This document shows, piece after piece, positions 6,993-12,596 of a stretch of 12,596 nucleotides of DNA; the stretch's first letter is position 1; each line of letters starts with the position of its first letter. The notes under the pieces were generated by a model that did no database searches, was not told the origin of the DNA, and saw only the letters and a program-made list of their open reading frames with translations. Source of the stretch: Micavibrio_A sp964423095 (GTDB lineage: Bacteria > Pseudomonadota > Alphaproteobacteria > Micavibrionales > Micavibrionaceae). The DNA lies in NCBI GenBank assembly GCA_964423095.1, contig CAYRDI010000050.1:1-12596 (forward strand). Reading direction: 5' to 3'. The position numbers and the translations under genes are program-made.

Positions 6993-7934
6993 ATGACCCA
7001 ACTGGAATTTGAAAAACCGATCCTCGAACTCGAGGGCAAGATTGCCGAACTGCGCAACATGGGCAGCGATGCCTCCTTGAGCGTCACGGACGAAGTCTCG
7101 CGCATGCAGGCGAAGGTATCGAAACTTTTGCACACGACCTATGCCAAACTGTCTCCTGCGCAAAAGGTACAGGTGGCACGCCATCAAAACCGCCCGCATT
7201 TTCTGGATTACGTTTCGGGCATGATCGAAGATTTCACGCCGCTGGCCGGTGATCGCAATTTTGCCGAAGATCAGGCTTTGCTCGGCGGTCTTGGCCGTTT
7301 CAACGGACAATCCGTTGTCATTATGGGGCATGAACGCGGGCACGATACCGAAACGCGTTTAAAACATAATTTCGGCATGGCCCGCCCCGAAGGATACCGC
7401 AAGGCGCAACGCCTGATGCAGATGGCCGATCATTTCCAAATTCCGGTGATTACGCTGGTCGATACGGCCGGCGCCTATCCCGGCCGCGGTGCCGAAGAAC
7501 GCGGACAGGCCGAAGCCATTGCCCGTTCCATCGAAACTTGCCTGAACGTGCGCGTGCCGATTATTTCGGTCGTGATCGGCGAAGGCGGATCGGGCGGCGC
7601 AATTGCCATCGCAACGGCCGACCGCGTGTATATGCTGGAACATTCTATCTATTCCGTGATCTCGCCCGAAGGATGCGCTTCCATCCTCTGGCGTTCTGCC
7701 GCGAATGCGCCGGAAGCTGCCGCCGCACTCAAACTGACCGCGCAGGACATGAAAGAAAACAAACTGATCGATGGCATTATTTCCGAACCGATCGGCGGTG
7801 CCCACCGTCACAAGGAAGAAATGATTGAAAGCGTGGCCGTACAGCTCCGCGCGGCGTTAAAGGAACTCACGCCATGGGATGTCGATGCGATTAAAAAGGC
7901 CCGCGCCAAAAAATTCCTGGCGATGGGGCGTTGA
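6993..7934 (+). CDS. accA: Acetyl-CoA carboxylase carboxyltransferase subunit alpha
   Basis: AccA pairs with AccD to form the carboxyltransferase that moves CO2 from biotin (on AccB) to acetyl-CoA, giving malonyl-CoA for fatty-acid synthesis. The protein is 313 residues, the usual length. An N-terminal helical segment (LEFEKPILELEGKIAELR) is followed by the conserved HQNRPHFLDY (64-73), FTPLAGDR, and GMARPEGYRKAQRLM. The carboxyl-transferase core includes ITLVDTAGAYPGRGAEERGQ (153-172) and the glycine-rich GEGGSGGAIAIA (196-207), which shapes the acyl-CoA oxyanion site, and SVISPEGCASILWR. No strong Shine-Dalgarno sequence precedes ATG 6993. accA next to xerD is a gene order I associate with Alphaproteobacteria. 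The stop shares one base with the start of the next ORF. Identification is very secure. Confidence 0.98.
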   Translation: MTQLEFEKPILELEGKIAELRNMGSDASLSVTDEVSRMQAKVSKLLHTTYAKLSPAQKVQVARHQNRPHFLDYVSGMIEDFTPLAGDRNFAEDQALLGGLGRFNGQSVVIMGHERGHDTETRLKHNFGMARPEGYRKAQRLMQMADHFQIPVITLVDTAGAYPGRGAEERGQAEAIARSIETCLNVRVPIISVVIGEGGSGGAIAIATADRVYMLEHSIYSVISPEGCASILWRSAANAPEAAAALKLTAQDMKENKLIDGIISEPIGGAHRHKEEMIESVAVQLRAALKELTPWDVDAIKKARAKKFLAMGR

Positions 7935-8203
7935 TGTCGCAGACGCTACTCAAAGCATTTGCAATCTTTGTTTGGCCCCTTATATTTTCCGCACTCTTGT
8001 TTGTATTGGAGCCAAGACTTCACCTAGTAAAGGCATTCGGTATGCTGAACTACGTGCTCATCTCGCTTCCAGGGTGCCTTGCGATTATGTCTCAAAAAAT
8101 TTTCGAACGAACCGGCGCAATTTTTCTTACCCTCCTCTATCTGGTCATCATGTATGTTCTTATTTTTATGAGCAGCTCGATGGCATTACACCATTTCTTT
8201 TGA
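7934..8203 (+). CDS. Small multi-pass membrane protein (89 aa), function unknown
   Basis: The ATG at 7934 overlaps the accA TGA as TGATG and has GGGG five bases upstream, so translational coupling to accA is likely. An in-frame TTG at 7931 is the only earlier option. The 89-residue product is very hydrophobic, with about three membrane segments: LLKAFAIFVWPLIFSALLFV (5-24), a middle one from about 37 to 52 (MLNYVLISLPGCLAIM), and a third from about 62 to 81 (AIFLTLLYLVIMYVLIFM). It ends ALHHFF. Base composition is more AT-rich than accA. No family is recognised. A strong bidirectional terminator follows 29 bases after the stop. Confidence 0.7.
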   Translation: MSQTLLKAFAIFVWPLIFSALLFVLEPRLHLVKAFGMLNYVLISLPGCLAIMSQKIFERTGAIFLTLLYLVIMYVLIFMSSSMALHHFF

Positions 8204-8230
8204 TAGGCCGCTTTTTGCCATGGGACGATA

Positions 8231-8258
8231 AAAAAACGGGCCATAAAGGCCCGTTTTG
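8231..8258. terminator. Bidirectional intrinsic terminator
   Basis: A perfect 10-base-pair stem, AAAACGGGCC (8233-8242) and GGCCCGTTTT (8248-8257), closes a 5-base loop. The flanking A run gives a T tract for minus-strand transcripts and the T run serves plus-strand transcripts. It lies between the convergent small membrane gene and the ribbon-helix-helix gene and can serve both. Confidence 0.9.
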
Positions 8259-8280
8259 CATTTAAATTTATAAACAAATA

Positions 8281-8700
8281 TCAGGCAGCATTGCCCATTG
8301 TATCGATCCGTTCCTGATTTAATTGCAGATACGGATTGGGCTTTGCCGGCTGGCTGCCATTTGCGGAAGACCGTTCATGCCACCCGGCACGGCGTTTCAT
8401 GGAATCGAACGATCCGTGCCCGGCCTTACCGTGCCCTTCTTCGGTTGTCGCAGCACGGAAATAGATCATCAGGAATACCCGGATAGCCGCCGTTAAAGAG
8501 GTTCTGCGGTTCTTGCGGAAGGAAATCAGCGAGCATAATTCGTGGACCGAGCAGTTTTCGCGGGTGGAGATTTCTTTCAAGGCGCGCCACATTTCAGGCT
8601 CCAGACGAACCGAGGTGCGTTTACCGTTCACCGTAATGTTGCGGGATACCAGCGTACTTCCAGTTTGGATTTCACTCTCAGTCTGCAAATGATCACTCAT
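8281..8700 (-). CDS. Ribbon-helix-helix (RHH_4-type) DNA-binding protein
   Basis: This is a 139-residue protein with a ribbon-helix-helix core at about residues 22-80. The strand NGKRTSVRLEPEMW (25-38) is followed by helix ALKEISTRENCSVHELCSLI (40-59) and a second helix from about 67 to 81 (TSLTAAIRVFLMIYF). This pattern matches the RHH_4 family common in Alphaproteobacteria, whose dimers bind DNA through the paired strand. About 20 polar residues precede the core. A Gly/Ser/Pro-rich tail of about 55 residues follows, likely unstructured. The start at 8700 has AGGGG seven bases upstream; an in-frame ATG at 8739 has none and lies in a promoter-like stretch. The gene sits 80 bases downstream of bolA on the same strand and ends at the bidirectional terminator. 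Its target genes are unknown; autoregulation is plausible. Confidence 0.85.
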   Translation of the reverse strand: MSDHLQTESEIQTGSTLVSRNITVNGKRTSVRLEPEMWRALKEISTRENCSVHELCSLISFRKNRRTSLTAAIRVFLMIYFRAATTEEGHGKAGHGSFDSMKRRAGWHERSSANGSQPAKPNPYLQLNQERIDTMGNAA

Positions 8701-8737
8701 GCTTATTCCCCTGTATACAAGCGATTCAACTGAACCC

Positions 8738-8774
8738 ATGATATATAACCATATAAATCTATCAACCTATAGGT
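8738..8774 (-). promoter_or_regulatory. Candidate promoter and adjoining palindrome upstream of the RHH gene
   Basis: On the minus strand TTGATA (8760-8765) and TATCAT (8738-8743) are 16 bases apart, placing a start about 30 bases before the ATG, which leaves room for the AGGGG site. A perfect 10-base palindrome, ACCTATAGGT (8765-8774), touches the -35 box and could be an operator. A second short palindrome, TGTATACA, lies at 8712-8719. The whole 80-base spacer is AT-rich. Confidence 0.4.
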
Positions 8775-8780
8775 GTATAT

Positions 8781-9065
8781 TTACACTCTATCGTATTCAT
8801 CCGGTGTCAGCGTTTTAAGAGAAAGGGCATGCAGTCCGCCCTTCATTGGCTCTTTCAAAAGATCAAACACCATTCTTTGGCGTTCAATCCTGCTTTTTCC
8901 GGTAAAACTCATCGACACAATGGTGACGTTAAAATGGCTTTCGCCAGATCCGTCGTCACCGGCATGGCCCTTGTGGCGTGGACTGTCGTTCACGATCTCC
9001 AGCACCTGAGGTTGCAAACCCTGTGCCAGAAGGCCCGTGATCGTCCGCTCCATCCCTTGCGTCAT
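8781..9065 (-). CDS. bolA: BolA family protein
   Basis: BolA proteins are small cytoplasmic partners of monothiol glutaredoxins in iron-sulfur cluster handling, and in some bacteria also bind DNA. The 94-residue product has the family features: HKGHAGDDGSGESHFNVTIV (residues 31-50), SFTGKSRIERQRMVF, and the ending GLHALSLKTLTPDEY. The conserved His of GLHALS, a cluster ligand in BolA-glutaredoxin complexes, is present. The ATG at 9065 has GGCGGGA just upstream; the open frame extends 61 codons further up, but that part overlaps the divergent gene and lacks BolA similarity. A good promoter lies directly upstream. Divergence from a J-domain gene is a familiar alphaproteobacterial arrangement. 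Confidence 0.95.
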   Translation of the reverse strand: MTQGMERTITGLLAQGLQPQVLEIVNDSPRHKGHAGDDGSGESHFNVTIVSMSFTGKSRIERQRMVFDLLKEPMKGGLHALSLKTLTPDEYDRV

Positions 9066-9075
9066 GATCCCGCCA

Positions 9076-9104
9076 TTTAAAGCACTGACCAGGGGTTGTG
9101 TCAA
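9076..9104 (-). promoter_or_regulatory. Probable promoter for bolA
   Basis: On the minus strand a perfect TTGACA (9099-9104) is followed after 17 bases by TTTAAA (9076-9081). The expected transcript start is about 4 bases before the bolA ATG, so the message would have almost no leader. Confidence 0.55.
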
Positions 9105-9118
9105 AGCCCTTTGAACAC

Positions 9119-9147
9119 TTGTAAGAAAAACGCCAAAACCGCATAAT
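9119..9147 (+). promoter_or_regulatory. Probable promoter for the J-domain gene
   Basis: TTGTAA (9119-9124), a 17-base spacer and CATAAT (9142-9147) match 4/6 and 5/6 of the sigma-70 boxes. The expected start is within about 3 bases of the ATG at 9157, again implying a leaderless or nearly leaderless message. Confidence 0.5.
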
Positions 9148-9156
9148 GGTAAGAAT

Positions 9157-9762
9157 ATGCCCAAAATACATCTAAAACCCAACTCCCCCGAATTCGCGGA
9201 CTTAAAAAAGAAAGTCCGAACAAAGGCTTGCGATATGCCGGGCTGCAAAGGTCACGGGGAGCACCGGGCCCCGAAAGACCGGTCTTTGAGCGAACATTAC
9301 TGGTTTTGCTTTGACCATGTCCGGGAATACAACGCCGCCTGGGACTTTTTTTCCGGTATGAATGCCGCCGAGGTGGAGGCCCAGATCCTGAACAGTATCT
9401 ACGGCGACCGGCCCACATGGCGGTACGATGTGGACGGGGCGATGGCCGATGCGCTCCGCCGCACGGCCTGGCAAACCTACCATTTCACGGAAAAAGAGCC
9501 GCCCAAGGAAAATTCCGGCCCGCAAGCATCGGTGGCCAATCCCAATACGCCCGAATTCGAAGCGTTGGCCATTATGGGCCTCGAACCGCCCGTGACATTA
9601 AAAGACATCAAGGTGCGGTACAAAGAGCTCGCCAAAAAATACCACCCGGACTACAACCCCGGTGACAAACAAGCCGAAGACCTTCTCAAATCCATCAACA
9701 TGTCCTATACGATATTGAAGCTCTCTTACGCCAAGTTCGAAAAACTCGATCCCCGTTCCTGA
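9157..9762 (+). CDS. J-domain protein with N-terminal Cys/His motif
   Basis: This is a 201-residue protein with a C-terminal J domain (about residues 133-190): FEALAIMGLEPPVTLKDIKV, helix RYKELAKKYHPDYN with the diagnostic HPD at 163-165, then LLKSINMSYTILK. Such domains stimulate the ATPase of Hsp70 (DnaK) partners. It lacks the Gly/Phe region and zinc repeats of DnaJ, so it is not the main chaperone. The N-terminal half has a possible metal site, C25-x4-C30 with C51-x2-H54, followed by the FDHVREYNAAWDFFSGM segment typical of the DnaJ-like gene next to cobS in Alphaproteobacteria. Its partner and client are unknown; the cobS neighbourhood hints at a role with the cobaltochelatase, but that is inference. 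purC follows after 28 bases. Confidence 0.92.
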   Translation: MPKIHLKPNSPEFADLKKKVRTKACDMPGCKGHGEHRAPKDRSLSEHYWFCFDHVREYNAAWDFFSGMNAAEVEAQILNSIYGDRPTWRYDVDGAMADALRRTAWQTYHFTEKEPPKENSGPQASVANPNTPEFEALAIMGLEPPVTLKDIKVRYKELAKKYHPDYNPGDKQAEDLLKSINMSYTILKLSYAKFEKLDPRS

Positions 9763-9790
9763 GCTTTTCTTCCTTTGCCAAACTAAGAAA

Positions 9791-10762
9791 ATGCCGATGA
9801 CCGCAGTCTTCACCGATGCCTCGACCCTGCCCCTGCCCAATCATTATGCGGGCAAAGTGCGCGATACATACGATCTGGGCGATGGCCGGATGGTGTTTGT
9901 CACGTCCGACCGTTTGAGCGCGTTTGACCGCGCCATCACACCCGTTCCGCACAAGGGCGCTATTTTGAATGCCATTGCCCGGTACTGGTTTGACCATACG
10001 TCCGACATCGTGCCCAACCATGTGATTTCCTATCCCGATCCGAACGTGATGATCGTGAAAAAGCTGACCATGCTGCCCGTCGAAGTCGTGGTGCGGGATT
10101 ATATGACCGGCACCACCGGCACATCCATCTGGACAAAATACAAGAACGGCGAACGGACGATGTACGGCCATACCTTCCCCGAAGGCATGATCAAAAACCA
10201 AAAACTCCCCGAAACCATCATCACACCCACGACAAAGGGCAAAAGCGATGATCCCATTTCGGGCGCGGAGATTATCTCTTCGGGCCTTGTTACAAAAGAT
10301 TTGTGGGAAAAAACGGAACGTGCGGCACTGGCCCTGTTCGCCCGCGGGCGGGAACTTGCGGCCAGACAGGGGCTGATCCTCGTCGATACGAAATATGAAT
10401 TCGGCACCGATGAAAACGGCACCCTGCACATCGCCGATGAAATACACACGCCGGATTCCTCCCGTTACTGGGTGGCGGATAGCTATGCCGTGCGCATAGC
10501 GGCGGGTGAAGACCCCGAAGGGCTGGACAAGGAATTTGTCCGCAAATGGCTGGTGGAACGGATGGAAGATGCTTACAAAAGCCCGCTTCCCGCCATCACA
10601 GACGAAGACCAGGCGATGTTCAGCGCGAAATACCAGGATTTATACAAACGGGTCACGGGGCAGGATTTCGCCCCAGCCACCGATACCGCGATTGAAACCC
10701 GCGTCCTTGGAAACCTGAAAAAAGCCCTACCCGAACTGAATTTGGCGGCGAAAGTCATATAG
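9791..10762 (+). CDS. purC: Phosphoribosylaminoimidazole-succinocarboxamide synthase (long form)
   Basis: PurC (SAICAR synthetase) joins CAIR and aspartate with ATP, in the purine pathway to IMP. At 323 residues this is the long, yeast Ade1-like form rather than the roughly 240-residue form. Features are GKVRDTYDLG (21-30), VTSDRLSAFDR (37-47), the substrate loop PVEVVVRDYMTGTTGTS, LILVDTKYEFG, and the signature ADEIHTPDSSRYW. Some Alphaproteobacteria carry both short and long forms, so this may be one of two. ATG 9791 is used; a second ATG two codons on cannot be excluded, and only a weak ribosome binding site is visible. It is 28 bases after the J-domain gene and likely shares its transcript. 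In the usual layout cobS follows the J-domain gene directly, so purC and the next gene look like insertions here. Confidence 0.96.
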   Translation: MPMTAVFTDASTLPLPNHYAGKVRDTYDLGDGRMVFVTSDRLSAFDRAITPVPHKGAILNAIARYWFDHTSDIVPNHVISYPDPNVMIVKKLTMLPVEVVVRDYMTGTTGTSIWTKYKNGERTMYGHTFPEGMIKNQKLPETIITPTTKGKSDDPISGAEIISSGLVTKDLWEKTERAALALFARGRELAARQGLILVDTKYEFGTDENGTLHIADEIHTPDSSRYWVADSYAVRIAAGEDPEGLDKEFVRKWLVERMEDAYKSPLPAITDEDQAMFSAKYQDLYKRVTGQDFAPATDTAIETRVLGNLKKALPELNLAAKVI

Positions 10763-10773
10763 ACACATTTTTA

Positions 10774-10802
10774 TTGACATAACATAAAAACATTATTATA
10801 GC
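10774..10802 (+). promoter_or_regulatory. Probable promoter for the 10841 gene
   Basis: A perfect TTGACA (10774-10779) and TATAGC (10797-10802) are 17 bases apart in a strongly AT-rich gap after purC. The predicted start leaves a leader of about 30 bases. It suggests the next gene is transcribed on its own. Confidence 0.6.
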
Positions 10803-10840
10803 CTCACAACAGTTATGAATTAAGTATTTGTGGGTTTTCT

Positions 10841-11794
10841 ATGTCTGCCAGCGAAGAAGTAGAAATTTCCGAAGATCACATCGGTAATCCGAATATTTTA
10901 CGTCCTATCGAAGAGCTAATCGAACGCACGCTGGAAAAATATACGCCTGGGGAATACGGCCCACCTTATATCAAAACGGATCCCTCCACAGCAAAAGAAA
11001 GACATAGAGAAAAAGCAATAAAGTGGTTTTCAAATAGAAATATCCATTTTCTTGGACAGCTTCTTATAGGCGCCTTTTTTGAGTCTCATTACAGCCATGC
11101 TATGCCACTAAGACCCTTTCGGATGGTAATTGAGGAGTTGGGTTTTAAATTCAATCAATACAATCAAAAGGTAGCATTCCATCCTGAGTTAAGAAAAAGC
11201 CTTATAGAAGCATCTGCCAAATTTAACCTTCATCCTTATGGCTACTACTATCTGTGTAATACGCCACATCCGTTTGCCGGAAAAAGCCGCGAAGAAATCG
11301 GTAATGCCCTGAAAGTCATGTTTCAGATTGATGCCCCGATACCGGAACCGGGTGCCATCCCGGATCGGTCAAAAATATTCGCAGTGAAAGCCGCTCACAA
11401 TAGCCCAACCGTGGAAACGCAGGGCATAAAGATCGCTCTTTCGGAACGATGGTTCTTGCAGGCACCAAAAGTATATCAGCCGGCCATGCTGGAACAATTT
11501 CTGAAGGCCATCGGCGACGACCCATATATCCAGGCTGAAATCGGGGCCGCGAAAAATGCCGCCATCCGCGGAGAAGAACTGCAACACAGAGAAACCAAAG
11601 CTGATGAAATCAACATGCTCGCGTTCGATTCAACCCCTCTACAATCAGGGCTAAAAGCTCTATTTGGTGATGCTTCGGAGCCACTGGCAGACCTAGTCGA
11701 CAGAAACCTTCGGGCACGCTCTTCCCAAATTCAGGAAAAAGCGCGTTTTATTATGGATCAACAGGTCATCGCGGCTTTTTCGCCAAAACGCTGA
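10841..11794 (+). CDS. Hypothetical protein (317 aa), no recognised family
   Basis: This is a soluble-looking protein with no signal peptide or transmembrane helix. It begins with an acidic segment (MSASEEVEISEDHIG). The first half contains the aromatic-rich stretches KWFSNRNIHFLGQLLIGAFF (about 61-80) and NLHPYGYYYLCNTPHPFAG. The second half has predicted helices such as PAMLEQFLKAIGDDPYIQAE and ends basic (AAFSPKR). I see no catalytic or DNA-binding motif. The first 430 bases are clearly more AT-rich than the flanking genes, while the second half resembles them, giving a two-part look. It has its own promoter and lies between purC and cobS, which suggests a lineage-specific insertion. GTGGG six bases before the ATG is a modest ribosome binding site. 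Confidence 0.75.
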   Translation: MSASEEVEISEDHIGNPNILRPIEELIERTLEKYTPGEYGPPYIKTDPSTAKERHREKAIKWFSNRNIHFLGQLLIGAFFESHYSHAMPLRPFRMVIEELGFKFNQYNQKVAFHPELRKSLIEASAKFNLHPYGYYYLCNTPHPFAGKSREEIGNALKVMFQIDAPIPEPGAIPDRSKIFAVKAAHNSPTVETQGIKIALSERWFLQAPKVYQPAMLEQFLKAIGDDPYIQAEIGAAKNAAIRGEELQHRETKADEINMLAFDSTPLQSGLKALFGDASEPLADLVDRNLRARSSQIQEKARFIMDQQVIAAFSPKR

Positions 11795-11843
11795 TTCCCG
11801 CCATTCCCGGCCTTGTAAAACCCTGCTGAACCTTATACCGTTA

Positions 11844-11897
11844 CGGCATCCCTACCCCCGTGCGGGGATCCGGATGCCCGCATAAAGCGGGCATGAC
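11844..11897. repeat. REP-like double-hairpin element
   Basis: Two inverted repeats lie in tandem: CCCCG-TG-CGGGG (11856-11867) and ATGCCCGC (11874-11881) with GCGGGCAT (11887-11894) around a 5-base loop, joined by ATCCGG. The flanks GGCATCC and CATGAC resemble the dispersed palindromic repeats of many Alphaproteobacteria (GTCATGCCCGC... types). No T tract follows, so it is a poor intrinsic terminator. It ends about 17 bases before cobS. The rest of the 119-base spacer shows nothing clear. Only one copy is in this window. Confidence 0.6.
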
Positions 11898-11913
11898 ACA
11901 ACGAGACTTTACG

Positions 11914-12596
11914 ATGACCGACACATTGCAAAAAGAAAAAGAACCGATGCACGCCTCCTTTGACATCACGAAGGTGGTGCAAAAGGAAGGAAAATACACA
12001 ACCATTCCGGATACGAAATTCGATGTCCGCGAAACATTCGGTCTGGACGTTGACTGGAAAGTGCCGGGCTTTAAAGAGGGCAACCAGAACGTCCCCGATA
12101 TCGACAAGACATACCATTTCGACCATGACACGACGATGGCCATTCTGGCCGGCTTTGCCCACAACCGCCGCGTGATGGTTCAGGGATACCACGGCACGGG
12201 AAAATCCACACACATCGAACAGGTTGCGGCACGCCTGAATTGGCCGTGCGTGCGGATCAACCTCGATTCCCACGTGTCCCGGATCGACCTTCTGGGCAAA
12301 GACATGATCGTCCTGCGCGAAGGAAAACAGTTGACCGAATATCAGGAAGGCTTGTTGCCATGGGCCATTCAAAACCATGTCGCGATGGTGTTCGATGAAT
12401 ATGACGCCGTACGCCCCGATGTGATGTTCGTGATCCAACGCGTTCTGGAATCCGATGGCCGCCTGACTTTGCTTGATCAGAACAAGGTCATTCGCCCGCA
12501 CCCCGCCTTCCGGTTGTTTTCTACGGCCAACACGGTTGGTCTGGGCGACACCACGGGCCTTTATCACGGGACGCAGCAGATCAACCAGGCGCAGAT
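11914..12596 (+). CDS. cobS: Cobaltochelatase subunit CobS, 5' part (3' end outside window)
   Basis: CobS is the AAA+ ATPase subunit that, with CobT, powers the CobN chelatase inserting cobalt into hydrogenobyrinic acid diamide in aerobic cobalamin synthesis. Seen here are 227 residues of roughly 330. Landmarks are DVRETFGLDVDWKVPGF (37-53), VPDIDKTYHFDHDTTMAILA (60-79), Walker A GYHGTGKSTHIEQ (91-103), Walker B VAMVFDEYDA (156-165) and the sensor region FSTANTVGLGDTTGLYHG (202-219). ATG 11914 gives an N-terminal extension of roughly 30 residues, rich in Lys/Glu, over the CobS proteins I know; Met12 at 11947 is an alternative start. cobT would be expected just past the right edge. Related CobS/CobT pairs also occur in organisms lacking the rest of the pathway, so B12 synthesis is not proven. 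Confidence 0.95.
   Translation, partial: MTDTLQKEKEPMHASFDITKVVQKEGKYTTIPDTKFDVRETFGLDVDWKVPGFKEGNQNVPDIDKTYHFDHDTTMAILAGFAHNRRVMVQGYHGTGKSTHIEQVAARLNWPCVRINLDSHVSRIDLLGKDMIVLREGKQLTEYQEGLLPWAIQNHVAMVFDEYDAVRPDVMFVIQRVLESDGRLTLLDQNKVIRPHPAFRLFSTANTVGLGDTTGLYHGTQQINQAQ

Noticed and set aside
7879..8265. 128-codon plus-strand frame overlapping accA and the small membrane gene
   Set aside because: Overlaps both in another frame and runs through the bidirectional terminator hairpin; the coupled 7934 frame with membrane helices is the better choice.
9066..9248. 61-codon N-terminal extension of BolA
   Set aside because: Not BolA-like, overlaps the promoters and start of the divergent J-domain gene.
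9695..10447. 250-codon minus-strand frame
   Set aside because: Antisense to purC, with typical mirror composition and no start context.
11833..12567. 244-codon minus-strand frame
   Set aside because: Antisense to cobS, whose own plus-strand frame is unmistakable although it runs off the edge.
1..12596. CRISPR array, tRNA, rRNA, insertion sequence, prophage or toxin-antitoxin pair
   Set aside because: No regular spaced repeats, cloverleaf-like sequence, transposase or phage genes seen; the RHH protein has no adjacent toxin gene.

Overview
The window looks like a chromosomal segment of an alphaproteobacterium with moderate GC. The evidence is the divergent bolA / J-domain gene pair near cobS, an arrangement familiar in Alphaproteobacteria, together with an RHH_4-type ribbon-helix-helix protein and a long-form PurC. 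A Micavibrio-like or Rhodospirillales-related lineage is possible, but the sequence alone does not fix the genus. A 100-N gap with identical 55-base flanks indicates a scaffolded short-read draft or metagenome assembly.

Left block (1-3918). The 3' half of secA runs in from the left edge and is followed, with a one-base stop/start overlap, by a NudK-like Nudix hydrolase. Facing it on the minus strand is a probable operon aroK-aroB-small exported protein. AroK and AroB are shikimate-pathway enzymes and overlap by 4 bases. The Nudix gene and the exported-protein gene converge with their stop codons directly abutting.

Middle block (4023-8260, plus strand). It holds a 46-residue membrane-anchored small protein, a 516-residue exported protein of unknown function, the recombinase gene xerD, an intrinsic terminator, accA, and an 89-residue membrane protein coupled to accA. 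It ends at a bidirectional terminator. xerD is only apparently broken: removing the gap and one copy of the 55-base repeat restores one frame of 330 codons with all catalytic residues.

Right block (8281-12596). A ribbon-helix-helix protein gene and bolA lie on the minus strand. bolA is divergent from a J-domain gene followed closely by purC. Next comes an unrecognised 317-residue protein with its own promoter, AT-rich in its first half, then a REP-like double-hairpin element, and finally cobS (AAA+ subunit of the aerobic cobaltochelatase), cut by the right edge.

Most of the content is housekeeping: protein export, chorismate synthesis, chromosome dimer resolution, fatty-acid initiation, purine synthesis and a cobaltochelatase subunit. 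I see no prophage, insertion sequence, CRISPR array, tRNA or rRNA, and no convincing new multi-gene system. The items most worth a second look are the false break in xerD, the unrecognised genes at 4023-5741 and 10841-11794, the promoters with almost no leader around bolA/dnaJ and aroK, and the hairpin element before cobS.
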